Assembly: GCF_002250505.1 (NCBI RefSeq)
Contig: NZ_NJGY01000001.1
Coordinates: 3,119,066 to 3,183,065, forward strand
DNA length: 64,000 bases
Direction: 5' to 3'
Source of the DNA: Janthinobacterium sp. PC23-8
Lineage (GTDB): Bacteria > Pseudomonadota > Gammaproteobacteria > Burkholderiales > Burkholderiaceae_D
The position numbers were made by a program, and so were the translations under genes. How positions within the stretch are numbered: position 1 is the stretch's first letter; every line of letters starts with the position of its first letter. Positions 53,866 to 62,657 of the stretch are shown here, piece after piece. The notes under the pieces were generated by a model that worked only from the letters and a program-made list of their open reading frames with translations, ran no database searches and was not told the origin of the DNA.

Positions 53866-55209
53866 TTAAATCACCCCCTGCGCCAGCATCGCATCGGCCA
53901 CTTTGACGAAGCCGGCAATATTGGCGCCATCGACATAGCTGACCGTGCCATCGGCGCGTGTGCCGTAGCGCTTGCAGGCCGCATGGATGCCCTGCATGAT
54001 CTGCAGCAGCCGCGCATCGACTTCCTCGCGCGGCCAGGACAGGCGTGCCGCGTTCTGGCTCATTTCCAGGCCCGAGGTGGCCACGCCGCCCGCATTGCTG
54101 GCCTTGCCCGGCGCATACAGCACACCCGCTTCTTCGAACGCCTTGGCCGCTTCGATGGTGGTCGGCATATTGGCGCCTTCGGCCACGCACTGCACGCCAT
54201 TGGCGATCAGGGTGCGCGCGTCGTCCAGGGTCAGTTCGTTCTGCGTGGCGCAGGGCAGGGCGATATCGACCGGCACATGCCATGGCGAGACGCCGGCCTC
54301 GAAGCGCACGCCCGTGCGTTCGGCGTAATCGCTGACCCTGCCATACAGGTGGTTCTTGATCTCCATCAGGATCGCCAGCTTTTCGGTGGTAAAGCCGTCT
54401 TCATCGATGATGGTGCCGCTCGAGTCAGACACCGTGACCACCTTGGCGCCCATCGCCAGCGCTTTTTCCACCGCATATTGCGCCACATTGCCCGAGCCAG
54501 AGACGCTCACGCGCTTGCCTTCGAACGAGGTACCGCGGGTTTTCAGCATTTCCTGGGCAAAATAGACCGTACCGTAACCTGTCGCTTCCGGACGCATCAG
54601 CGAGCCGCCATAGCTGGCGCCCTTGCCGGTAAAGACGCAGTCGGCGCGGTTGCTGAGCTTTTTCATCATGCCGGCCATATAGCCGATCTCGCGCCCGCCG
54701 ACGCCGATATCGCCGGCCGGCACGTCCGTGTCCGCGCCCACATGGCGGAACAGTTCGCTGACAAACGCCTGGCAAAAGCGCATCACCTCGCCCGAGCTCT
54801 TGCCCTTGGGGTCGAAGTCGGCACCGCCCTTGCCGCCGCCCATTGGCAAGGTGGTCAGCGCATTCTTGAACGTCTGCTCGAAAGCGAGGAATTTCAACAC
54901 CGACAGATTGACGGACGGGTGGAAACGGATGCCGCCCTTGTAAGGCCCGATGGCCATGCTGTGCTGGATGCGGTAGCCGCGGTTGACCTGCACCAGGCCA
55001 TGGTCGTCGACCCACGACACGCGAAACATCACCACGCGCTCCGGCTCGATCAAGCGTTCCAGCAAGCCTTGCTCCGCGTATTTCGGATGCTGCTCCAGGA
55101 ACGGCCACAAGCTTTCCATCACCTCGGTGACGGCTTGCAGAAACTCGGGTTGACCTGGATTGCGTGCGGCGACATGCTGGACATACTCGTGAGCAGATGC
55201 GTATTTCAT
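53866..55209 (-). CDS. gdhA: NADP-specific glutamate dehydrogenase
   Basis: A 447-residue enzyme that makes glutamate from 2-oxoglutarate and ammonia. The active-site lysine is in LPMGGGKGGADFDPKG; VGGREIGYMAGMMKKL and SGSGNVAQYAVEKA form the coenzyme site. Length and order match bacterial hexameric GDH. GGAA lies 5 bases before the ATG. A three-codon frame (ATG GAA TTC TGA, 55220-55209) sits just upstream and its stop overlaps the gdhA start by one base. Confidence 0.95.
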   Translation of the reverse strand: MKYASAHEYVQHVAARNPGQPEFLQAVTEVMESLWPFLEQHPKYAEQGLLERLIEPERVVMFRVSWVDDHGLVQVNRGYRIQHSMAIGPYKGGIRFHPSVNLSVLKFLAFEQTFKNALTTLPMGGGKGGADFDPKGKSSGEVMRFCQAFVSELFRHVGADTDVPAGDIGVGGREIGYMAGMMKKLSNRADCVFTGKGASYGGSLMRPEATGYGTVYFAQEMLKTRGTSFEGKRVSVSGSGNVAQYAVEKALAMGAKVVTVSDSSGTIIDEDGFTTEKLAILMEIKNHLYGRVSDYAERTGVRFEAGVSPWHVPVDIALPCATQNELTLDDARTLIANGVQCVAEGANMPTTIEAAKAFEEAGVLYAPGKASNAGGVATSGLEMSQNAARLSWPREEVDARLLQIMQGIHAACKRYGTRADGTVSYVDGANIAGFVKVADAMLAQGVI

Positions 55210-55348
55210 CAGAATTCCATGGAGGTAAACGGTTATTTGGGCAACTATCTTCGCAGATTTCGCACGAAAATGGTGCGGAAATTTTGTTTTGAGGGGATTT
55301 TGCTACTTTTTGGGGCGTTTTTAGCCAGGCGCGAAGAACAGAAAATGT

Positions 55349-55735
55349 TCACTGGACGCACATCGCACCGCCCACCGAAGCGCCGATACTCAGGCCCGTC
55401 GACAAATCAAAACCGAACTCACAGCGGTAGCCATCGTTGGGACGATGGCGGCACAGCAGCATGTCGCGGTTGCGCAGGCGTATCTGTGGGTCGGGACAGC
55501 CAGCGGCCAGATCGGGACCGATGGCGTCGAACATGTCCTTTGCGGCGGCTCCCGTCAAGCGAAAAGCGACCTTGGTATCGCCGGCAATGGGCGCCACGGG
55601 GGCGTCGGGATAAGCGCCGTAGATGGCGTAGGAAGCCGAGAAATCCCTGTGCACATAGTCCCAGACGGCTCGCGCATGGTGCGCCAGCAGCAGAGACGCA
55701 AAAGGGACGAGTACCAAGCTGGCGCGTTTCAGCAT
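55349..55735 (-). CDS. Secreted four-cysteine small protein (second paralogue)
   Basis: A 128-residue exported protein with a signal peptide ending near HARAV. Shares with its upstream neighbour the motifs YAIYGA, AFRLTGAAAKDMFDAIGPDL, RLRNRDMLLC and CEFGFDLSTG, including four cysteines. The first 7 bases overlap the end of the upstream paralogue. Function unknown. Confidence 0.65.
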   Translation of the reverse strand: MLKRASLVLVPFASLLLAHHARAVWDYVHRDFSASYAIYGAYPDAPVAPIAGDTKVAFRLTGAAAKDMFDAIGPDLAAGCPDPQIRLRNRDMLLCRHRPNDGYRCEFGFDLSTGLSIGASVGGAMCVQ

Positions 55736-56097
55736 ATGGAGCCGGCGATTCTGCGCCCTGTCAGCAAGTCAAAACCAAAGGCGCAATGATGGCCGTCCTT
55801 GGAATCGTAAGTACAGCTCACTTCAGCCCGTTGCCGCAATCGATAATCGCCCTCCGCTGCGCAGCTGTTGCGCAGGTCCGGCCCCATCGCTTCGAACATT
55901 TGCCTGGCCGCTTTGCCGTCAATCCAGAATGCTATTCGCTGATCCTTTTTGCTTGGTGGCAGAGGGTCGCCCAGTGCGCCGCCATAGATTGCATAACGGC
56001 CTTTCAATGGCTGAAAAGAAAGGACATGCTTTTGAGCCGCTTGCGCCGTGACAATAGATAGGGCAGCGAAGAGCGCGGTCACGACGAGATTTTTCAT
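55729..56097 (-). CDS. Secreted four-cysteine small protein (first paralogue)
   Basis: A 122-residue exported protein (signal peptide to AAQKH). Motifs: YAIYGGALGDPLPPSKKD, AFWIDGKAARQMFEAMGPDL, then three further cysteines in VSCTY, HHCAFGFDL and a C-terminal SIC. The ATG at 56097 has AAGGAAG upstream. Tandem duplicate with the next gene; the cysteines imply disulphides in the periplasm or outside. No named family. Confidence 0.7.
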   Translation of the reverse strand: MKNLVVTALFAALSIVTAQAAQKHVLSFQPLKGRYAIYGGALGDPLPPSKKDQRIAFWIDGKAARQMFEAMGPDLRNSCAAEGDYRLRQRAEVSCTYDSKDGHHCAFGFDLLTGRRIAGSIC

Positions 56098-56290
56098 GTC
56101 AGCTTCCTTGTTCGTCCATGTAGCCAACAACGCAATGTGTTCAAGGATTCTTGCTTGTAGATATTTTTACGTGTTGCGTGGCGTCAAAGATGGCTTGGAG
56201 AACTGAAGTGCTGGAGTGACGCGAGGCGGCATGTCCAGAGGGAAGCACCGCCTGCAAGCTCAGTGTTGCTTGTGCCAATGAGTTGCCTGC

Positions 56291-57646
56291 TTACAGATAC
56301 CTTGCCAGCAAGGCCCGGTCCAGCGCCCCATCGAGTTCGATGCGCACGAAGTGCCCGCTGCCTGGCGCCACGCCGATATCTTCACCGGCATCGGACAGCA
56401 TGCGCGTGATGGTGATATCGCGGTTGCCGGACGGGTGCATCACTTCGATGCGGTCGCCGACGGCAAAGCGGTTTTTCACGTCCACTCTGGCCCAGCCGTT
56501 TTCCACGCTCAACACGTCGCCAACATACTGGCTGCGGTCCGCCTCGGACGCGCCGCGCATGTAGTTCTGGTGGGTTTGCGTGTGGTGGCGCTGGTAAAAG
56601 CCATCGGTATAGCCGCGGTTGGCCAGGCCTTGCAGCTGTCCTAACAGGCTGATGTCGAACGGGCGTCCGGCCACCGCGTCGTCGATCGCCTGGCGATACA
56701 CCTGCGCCGTGCGCGCTGCGTAGTACAGCGACTTGGTGCGCCCTTCCACTTTCAGCGAATGCACGCCGATTTTCACCAGGCGCTCGATATGCTCGACCGC
56801 GCGCAAATCCTTCGAGTTCATGATGTAGGTGCCGTGCTCGTCTTCGAGGATGGGCATCAGCTGGCCCGGGCGCTGCGCTTCCTCGATCAGATAGGGCTGG
56901 TCGGCCAGCGGGTGGCGCGGCTGCTGGTGCAGGGCGGAAAAGGAATTGGCCTGTTGCAGCGCCTGTTCGAACTGCAGCGGGATCACCTGCATCGCGCCCA
57001 GGTCGCCGCTGGCGTCTTCCTGCGCATTCTTGACCTTGTAGTCCCAGCGGCAGGAATTGGTGCAGGTGCCCTGGTTCGGGTCGCGGTGGTTGAAGTAGCC
57101 CGACAGCAAGCAGCGGCCCGAATAGGCGATGCACAGCGCGCCGTGCACGAACACTTCCAGCTCCATCTCCGGGCAGCGCTGGCGGATTTCCTCGATCTCG
57201 TCGAGCGACAGTTCGCGCGACAGGATCACGCGCGTCAGGCCCATGCGGTGCCAGAATTTTACATCGGCCCAGTTGACCGCATTGGCCTGCACCGACAGGT
57301 GCACAGGCACCTCCGGCCACTTGTCGCGCACCATCATGATCAGGCCAGGGTCGGCCATGATCAGCGCGTCGGGCCGCATGGCGATCACCGGTTCCATGTC
57401 GCGCAAATAGGTGGCCAGCTTGGCGTTGTGGGCGAAGATATTGCTGGCGACAAAGAACTGCTTGCCGCGCGCATGCGCGCCCTCGATACCCTCCTGGAGC
57501 GCCTGCAAGGTGGAAAAGTCGTTATTGCGCACGCGCAGACTGTAGCGCGGCTGGCCCGCATAGACGGCGTCGGCGCCATAGTCGAAGGCGGCGTGCATCT
57601 TGGCCAGCGAGCCGGCAGGCAGGAGTAATTCGGGAGCGTGGCGCAT
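56291..57646 (-). CDS. trhP: TrhP (YegQ), prephenate-dependent tRNA uridine hydroxylase, U32 family
   Basis: A 451-residue U32-family protein that hydroxylates tRNA uridine 34 at C5, using prephenate. The N-terminal part (ELLLPAGSLAKMHAAFDYGA) and the Fe-S/Cys cluster SGRCLLSGYFNHRDPNQGTC...SCRW are typical of YegQ rather than the rRNA paralogue RlhA. The ATG at 57646 is preferred over a TTG five codons earlier. Alone in its direction after the MCP gene. Confidence 0.88.
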   Translation of the reverse strand: MRHAPELLLPAGSLAKMHAAFDYGADAVYAGQPRYSLRVRNNDFSTLQALQEGIEGAHARGKQFFVASNIFAHNAKLATYLRDMEPVIAMRPDALIMADPGLIMMVRDKWPEVPVHLSVQANAVNWADVKFWHRMGLTRVILSRELSLDEIEEIRQRCPEMELEVFVHGALCIAYSGRCLLSGYFNHRDPNQGTCTNSCRWDYKVKNAQEDASGDLGAMQVIPLQFEQALQQANSFSALHQQPRHPLADQPYLIEEAQRPGQLMPILEDEHGTYIMNSKDLRAVEHIERLVKIGVHSLKVEGRTKSLYYAARTAQVYRQAIDDAVAGRPFDISLLGQLQGLANRGYTDGFYQRHHTQTHQNYMRGASEADRSQYVGDVLSVENGWARVDVKNRFAVGDRIEVMHPSGNRDITITRMLSDAGEDIGVAPGSGHFVRIELDGALDRALLARYL

Positions 57647-57745
57647 GGAAAGGTTGGGCAAAGCCGGCGATTGTAGGCCGCTGGCCGCACAATTGCATTG
57701 CCTTGAGTCAAGGGATTGACGGTGTCATTTCCCCCGCCGCCCTTG

Positions 57746-59473
57746 TCAGAACTCCTCCCAGTCCTGCTCGGAAGCGGCCACCGGCCTGGCCTGGGCCTTG
57801 GCTGCGGCCTTGGCCGGCGTCTGGGCGCGCGGCCTGGTCACCGGCGCCGCCAGCTTCGGTGCGCTGCGCCGTGGCGTCACCCTGGCCGATGCCAGCGCTG
57901 GCGCTGGCGCCCGTTCGGCCGACAACTTGAAGACAGCGACGGTCTCCAGCAACTGCCCGGCGCGGTTTTTCAGACCGATGCCGGCGGCCGCCATCTGTTC
58001 GACCAGGGCGGCGTTTTCCTGCGTCACCTGGTCCATCTGCTGCACCGCCTCGCCGATCTGTGCAATGCCCTGGTTTTGCTCGCTGCTGGCCGAATTGATT
58101 TCCTCCATGATCTCGGTCACCTTGCGGATCGCTTCCAGCACCTCGGTCATGGTGCTGCCCGCCTGGTCGACCAGCACCGTTCCTTCTTCGACCCGCTCCA
58201 CGCTGGAAAAGATCAGGGACTTGATTTCCTTGGCCGCTTCAGCGGAACGGCCCGCCAGGCTGCGCACTTCGGTGGCAACCACCGCAAAACCCCGGCCCTG
58301 CTCGCCGGCCCGCGCCGCTTCTACCGCCGCGTTCAGCGCCAGGATATTGGTCTGGAAGGCGATGCCGTCGATAACGCCGATAATGTCGGCGATCTTCCTC
58401 GACGATGCGTTAATCCCTTTCATGGTGTCGACCACCTTCGAGACCATCTCGCCGCCCTTGCCGGCCACGCTCGAGGCGCTCTGGGCCAGCACATTGGCCT
58501 GGCGGGTATTTTCGGCGTTCTGTTTTACGGTAGAACTGAGTTCTTCCATGGAAGCGGCGGTTTCCTCGAGCGCGCTGGCCTGATGTTCGGTGCGCTGGCT
58601 CAGATCATTGTTTCCCTGCGAAATCTCGGCACTGGCCGTCGCCACTTCTTCCGAGCCTTCGCGCACGCTGGCCACGACCTCGGTCAGCGACACTTGCATG
58701 CGCGCCATGGCCGCCATCACGCTATGCTGGTCGCCCTGGCGCACCGCCAGTTGCACGCTCAGGTCGCCTGCTGCGACTCTTGCCGCCATCTCGGACAACT
58801 GCGCCGGTTCGGCCCCCAGCGCGCGCCCCAGGTCGCGTGCGATCAGCCAGCCGACGCCGCCGCCGATCACCAGCATGGCCGCGCCCAGCGCCAGCATCAA
58901 GCTGCTGGACTTGTCGGCCAGGGACTGCGCATCGGCCGCCAGTTTTTCGGCGATGTTTTTCTGCAATGCACGGGAGTCGTCAACTGCCTTGAATACCACG
59001 TTTTGCGAGGCCCGCACCTCACCCAGCAGCGACTGCATGGCCGCGTCCTTCTGGCCGTCCGCCGCCAGTTGCAAGACATGGTCCATGCCCTGGTTATAGA
59101 CGGGACGGTTGTCTAGGAGGGTTTTCAGCAGTTCGATCGAAGCGGAAAGCTTCAGGCTTTGTTGCAGCCTGGCGATCAAGGCGCCGTTTGCCGAACGTAA
59201 AGCGACGATCTTTGTTTTTTCCTCCGCGCGAAAGGCCGCGTCATTGCTAATGATGGTATTGCGCACGCGCCTGGCGATTTCGTTCAGGTTGTCCTTGATT
59301 TCCGTAAATTGCGCCACCTTGGCCATGCGGTCATTGGCCATTTCGTCCACGTTTTCGCTGAGGGCATGCATTCTCATCATCGCCAGCAAGGCGATCGCAA
59401 AGCCGAGCACGATGATGGCGCCAAAGCCGATCGCCAGGCGTGTGCTGACCTTGGTGTTTTTTAAAATTGACAT
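57746..59473 (-). CDS. Methyl-accepting chemotaxis protein with CheR/CheB tether
   Basis: A 575-residue receptor: TM1 (about 11-32), a four-helix periplasmic sensor (to about 190), TM2, HAMP and a signalling domain with [20 protein letters not shown] at the tip. The C-terminus has a long Ala/Pro/Arg linker (about 525-570) and ends in DWEEF, matching the xWxxF tether that recruits CheR and CheB. Its ligand is unknown. GGAG precedes the ATG. Confidence 0.9.
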   Translation of the reverse strand: MSILKNTKVSTRLAIGFGAIIVLGFAIALLAMMRMHALSENVDEMANDRMAKVAQFTEIKDNLNEIARRVRNTIISNDAAFRAEEKTKIVALRSANGALIARLQQSLKLSASIELLKTLLDNRPVYNQGMDHVLQLAADGQKDAAMQSLLGEVRASQNVVFKAVDDSRALQKNIAEKLAADAQSLADKSSSLMLALGAAMLVIGGGVGWLIARDLGRALGAEPAQLSEMAARVAAGDLSVQLAVRQGDQHSVMAAMARMQVSLTEVVASVREGSEEVATASAEISQGNNDLSQRTEHQASALEETAASMEELSSTVKQNAENTRQANVLAQSASSVAGKGGEMVSKVVDTMKGINASSRKIADIIGVIDGIAFQTNILALNAAVEAARAGEQGRGFAVVATEVRSLAGRSAEAAKEIKSLIFSSVERVEEGTVLVDQAGSTMTEVLEAIRKVTEIMEEINSASSEQNQGIAQIGEAVQQMDQVTQENAALVEQMAAAGIGLKNRAGQLLETVAVFKLSAERAPAPALASARVTPRRSAPKLAAPVTRPRAQTPAKAAAKAQARPVAASEQDWEEF

Positions 59474-59816
59474 ACATTCTCCACAGAACGTTGACTACAA
59501 TGTTCCGACTAAATTTTCAGGACAGACAGGGGCCAGCCACGGCAAAGCCATGGGCATGTAAAACTGCTGATCGGAAGGGACGGGGGACTGCGGCGGGGTT
59601 GAGGCCAGGACAAATGTTCGCCAGATAAGAACATCGTCTATATGCAGCTTACGTAGTTTCCATTTGGCAATCAAGCGGTATCTGCGTTCCGTGCTGAATT
59701 GAAACGGTGTCGCGCCACATGCTGGCGGCGGCTTGCGCAATAAACAACAAGAATGCGTTGCCTTCATGTATTTCGCGGAAATTGTCCAAATAATCTGGTG
59801 CACCTGTTTGATATGC
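59474..59816. other. Intergenic 343 bases with no supported gene
   Basis: Between the chemoreceptor start and the transporter fragment. Frames present are low-complexity and lack ribosome sites. The MCP promoter must lie here. Confidence 0.4.
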
Positions 59817-60047
59817 ATGAACCTGAGCACACCAGCGCGCGTCGTCCTGCTTTTCAGTGCCTGTCTGTGGAGCGCCGCTGTGTTGGCGGCCGGGGACGGC
59901 GCCGGTGGCAGCGACAAGATCGCCACCGACCGGCCCGATTTTGTCGAATCGAGCAATGTGGTCGGCAAGTATCGCTTCCAGATCGAAACGAGCGTGGCGC
60001 AAGAGCGCAACAAGGCACGCTCGACATCGGCGGCCCCTACCTGCTGA
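59817..60047 (+). pseudogene. 5' fragment of an exported transporter-like protein
   Basis: The N-terminal 76 residues of an exported protein: signal peptide to VLAAG, then DKIATDRPDFVESSNVVGKY and FQIETSVAQERNK, which match the start of outer-membrane transporter proteins of the phenol-degradation/MetA type. The homology stops at RNKAR and the frame then closes. The remaining barrel is absent, so this is a decayed gene. Confidence 0.6.
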
Positions 60048-60089
60048 GCAAATATTGCCAGCTCGACAGCGCCATTTCGCGCGGACTGA

Positions 60090-60572
60090 ACCGCATACGC
60101 CTTGCGCGCCGACGTGCTGGCCGCGTTTCTGGCCAGCGCACGCCAGGACAGCAAGGAAATGCAGCAAGTGACGCAGGATATCCAGGAGCATATGGAGTTG
60201 CTGCGCAGCCGCATCCGCGACGCGGTCGAAGCGGCGCTGGCCGATATCCTGCTGCTCGGCACGGAAGAGCACTGTCGGCTGGCCGGCCAGGCCGCCGTCG
60301 ACCTGGCGGCCGGCCGGCCGATTCATACGGCGGAACTGGTGATCAGCCTGCGCAGCTTTATCCGCAGCGCGCTCGACCTGGGGCCGATGCCGGCCGATGT
60401 CGTGATTCCGCTGCAGGGGCCGACGCGCACGCAGGGTGGCGCTGGGCGCGGCAAAGGCGATGCCGACAAGGGCGGCAATAAAGGTGGCGGCGGTGGTAAT
60501 GGTGGCGGTGGCATCGGCATGGGCATCGATACCGCGCATGGGACGGATGCTGCGCCGCCCCGTGCGACTTGA
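60090..60572 (+). pseudogene. 3' fragment of another gene, glycine-rich end
   Basis: A frame without a good start (TTG at 60102, GTG at 60111) encoding ALRADVLAAFLASARQDS, a helical middle and a Gly/Lys-rich tail (GGNKGGGGGNGGGG). It follows the transporter fragment after 40 bases. Probably the end of a different protein joined by deletion. No family recognised. Confidence 0.4.
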
Positions 60573-60850
60573 GTTCGCAATAACTGTCGTGGAAACAGCT
60601 ATTTTCTAAAGAGCATGAGCAAAATATTCCCGTAATTTGGTCCGATTCAGACCGGCGTCGTGTCGCCACCAGCAGGCTCAGTTTTGCGGTCGCGTGCGAC
60701 AGGCGTTCCACGGCATCGGCATGTTCGAGCCGTAGCGGGTCGAACATGATCCAGTTTGTTTTTCAATGAGCAACCCCCAAGATATTACGGGATAACAGCA
60801 ATGCAACTGTCCTGATCGAGTCTGGCAGACGAAAATGACGTCCAAAAGCA
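60573..60850. other. Degenerate region after the gene fragments
   Basis: No gene supported. A minus-strand frame begins MFDPLRLEHADAVERLSHA near 60747 and looks protein-like for about 30 residues, but soon becomes random; probably another remnant. Confidence 0.35.
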
Positions 60851-60879
60851 AACAATGCCAACACAGGGTTGGCATTGTT
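60851..60879 (-). terminator. Terminator of the small periplasmic gene
   Basis: Perfect 12-bp stem (60851-60862 with 60868-60879) and a 5-base loop. On the minus strand it is followed by a short T-rich stretch. It lies 17 bases beyond the stop of the 122-residue gene. Confidence 0.75.
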
Positions 60880-60896
60880 GACTGCAGCGGCGGTTG

Positions 60897-61265
60897 TTAT
60901 TCTTCGTCGGCCGAGACATCGCCCGTCTTGCGATTGTATTTCAGGGTGATTTTATTGATTTCACACAAATTGAATTCTTCCCATTCCACTTCGGCGCCGT
61001 CATCGTCAAACGTCACGTTGAGGGCCTGCTTGCACTTGGCCTTGTTGGAAAATTTGATCAGGCGCGCTTTGTTGTTTTCCAGGACGCCACTGCCCAGGCG
61101 ATCCGGACCCCAGTCATCGCTCTTGGCCGGGGCGATATGGATGGAGCGGATCGGGTAGCCGGTCTTGTTAACTACCGTAAAGTCCGCGTCGCCGGCGAAG
61201 GCGAGCGGCGCCGCCAGGGCGGCTCCAAGGAGGGCGGTGACGATGCTCAAGCTGCGCAGTTTCAT
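60897..61265 (-). CDS. Small periplasmic hypothetical protein
   Basis: A 122-residue exported protein with a signal peptide to AFAGD. The mature part begins FTVVNKTGYPIRSIHIAPAK and includes DDWGPDRLGSGVL and WEEFNLCEINKITLKY, with two cysteines that may pair. Similar small proteins are common in Proteobacteria but have no settled function (sometimes mislabelled argininosuccinate lyase). AAGGA precedes the ATG, and a terminator follows. Confidence 0.75.
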   Translation of the reverse strand: MKLRSLSIVTALLGAALAAPLAFAGDADFTVVNKTGYPIRSIHIAPAKSDDWGPDRLGSGVLENNKARLIKFSNKAKCKQALNVTFDDDGAEVEWEEFNLCEINKITLKYNRKTGDVSADEE

Positions 61266-61386
61266 GGGATTCCTTTTGACGAGATATTAAATGGGCCTGC
61301 TCATTTACCGCGCATGGCATTTTGGGGAGGGCATGCGGTGCACGCCCAAAAATTCCAATAGGAAATAAATGATCTGTTTGCAATAT

Positions 61387-61415
61387 AACATAGACATTTA
61401 CAAAGAACATAACAA
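61387..61415 (-). promoter_or_regulatory. Candidate promoter of the small periplasmic gene
   Basis: On the minus strand TTGTTA (61415-61410) and TATGTT (61392-61387) are 17 bases apart in an AT-rich stretch; the start codon is about 120 bases away. The wider gap 61266-61654 has no gene; it ends near a run of eleven G (61661-61671). Confidence 0.4.
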
Positions 61416-61654
61416 AATTGTTTTTTTTGGAAGGTGCGTGGCGTTCGCCAACGTGTAATGACCTGGCGTGCAAAGCGGCAGTATTGGCCGGGTACGTTTG
61501 GTGTCTGGCACGGTGGGCCTCAGGCCGAACGTGAGTGCATTGATTTCCTCGCGCGCTACTGCGCGGCATCAGGAAGGCGGAGGCAAAGGCGTTCGCTTCG
61601 CGCGCGAGTTCCAGGGAAGTTTTGACGCTCAATGCGTTCTGTGAGCCTAACTGT

Positions 61655-61957
61655 TCAGCCGGGGGGGGGGGCTGGCTGAATCGGGTTTTCGGCGAAGGCG
61701 CGTTGCAGGATGTCGAGCATGCCATGGCCTTGTTTGTGCAGCGTGTCGAGGCAGGGGCGGACGACGCAGAAGTTTTGGGTGTCCAGCAATGTCCGAAACG
61801 AGCCGGAGATTTTTTGTTTCACCTTTGGCATGCGGATGGCGCGTTTACCAAGGTTGTTGGTGAACGGCACGGCGGGATCTGACACGAACAGCAGCATGGC
61901 GTCGGTGTATCGGTGCAGGTGTAGCAGCAGCTTTGCCTTACGAGTTGCAAGGCGAGG
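61655..61957 (-). pseudogene. C-terminal remnant of an IS66-family transposase
   Basis: About 100 residues survive: KLLLHLHRYTDAMLLFVSDP, then AVPFTNNLGKRAIRMPKVKQ and SGSFRTLLDTQNFCVVRPCL, the end of the DDE domain of IS66 transposases, finishing GMLDILQRAFAENPIQPAPP. The start and both flanking genes of IS66 (tnpA, tnpB) are missing. It marks an old insertion beside the tRNA-linked cluster. Confidence 0.8.
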
Positions 61958-62026
61958 AAAAACATGTATACAATCGCATTTTGTGTAGGTAGACTACATC
62001 CAAGCTTAATAACTAAAGGTGTAGCA

Positions 62027-62323
62027 ATGACAGCAAAATGGATGGACCAGATACAGAGTTGCGCGGTTGACTACGGCTGGAAAGTCGACCACAAGGACAC
62101 TGTGCATGACCTGGTAATAGGCTTTGGCGGCGACGACCATGGTATCGCTTATGCAATCAAGACAGTGCCAGGTAAGGGGTGGCTAAATGTACATTTCTGG
62201 TATTCGACCACGTACAAGTCAGATGCGGTTTACTCCTTGCGTAGTGACGGAGAGGTTGGCGTGTTCATTGCTTTGTTGCGTGACACCTATGCCATCCGGT
62301 CGCGTCGAAGGATCGGCAAGTAA
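62027..62323 (+). CDS. Hypothetical protein, first gene of the tRNA-Phe-linked operon
   Basis: A 98-residue protein without signal peptide: MTAKWMDQIQSCAVDYGWKV, GFGGDDHGIAYAIKTVPGKG and a basic end (AIRSRRRIGK). It looks like a single alpha/beta domain. AAAGGTG lies 6 bases before the ATG. No family recognised. The stop overlaps the next start by one base (TAATG). Confidence 0.6.
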   Translation: MTAKWMDQIQSCAVDYGWKVDHKDTVHDLVIGFGGDDHGIAYAIKTVPGKGWLNVHFWYSTTYKSDAVYSLRSDGEVGVFIALLRDTYAIRSRRRIGK

Positions 62324-62631
62324 TGCTACGCATTCTCTTTCAGGTCAGCACGCAGACTCTGCGCGGCGAGCGTTTCGATCTGCGCCAGGATCGGCGCAGC
62401 GTCAGTGCCATGCTGGCTGGTATTGGCGACAACCGCAGCATGTTGTTCAATTGGTATGAGTCGTCACTGCCGGGCGTTGATTATGAGCAACAGGCACAAG
62501 GCTACGCCACGTTGGAACTAAAGTCCTACCTACGCACGCGTTGGCTACCGCAGGCATTGCGGGGGAGCTTCACCCGTATTCTGCTGGCCTTGCACATCGC
62601 CACAATGGTCGGCCTGAAGCAGAGCCGTTGA
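62323..62631 (+). CDS. Hypothetical protein, second gene of the tRNA-Phe-linked operon
   Basis: A 102-residue, mostly helical protein: ISL-like start LRILFQVSTQTLRGERFDLR, then MLFNWYESSLPGVDYEQQAQ and an Arg/Leu-rich end. Its ATG overlaps the first gene's stop. No family recognised; some relation to small phage or island proteins is possible. Confidence 0.45.
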   Translation: MLRILFQVSTQTLRGERFDLRQDRRSVSAMLAGIGDNRSMLFNWYESSLPGVDYEQQAQGYATLELKSYLRTRWLPQALRGSFTRILLALHIATMVGLKQSR

Positions 62632-62657
62632 ATGTTACCTTTATTGACTAGGCTGTC

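Noticed and set aside
60358-60747. 129-residue minus-strand protein
   Set aside because: Only the first 30 residues look protein-like; the rest is Arg/His/Cys-rich shadow of the plus-strand fragment. Kept only as a possible remnant.
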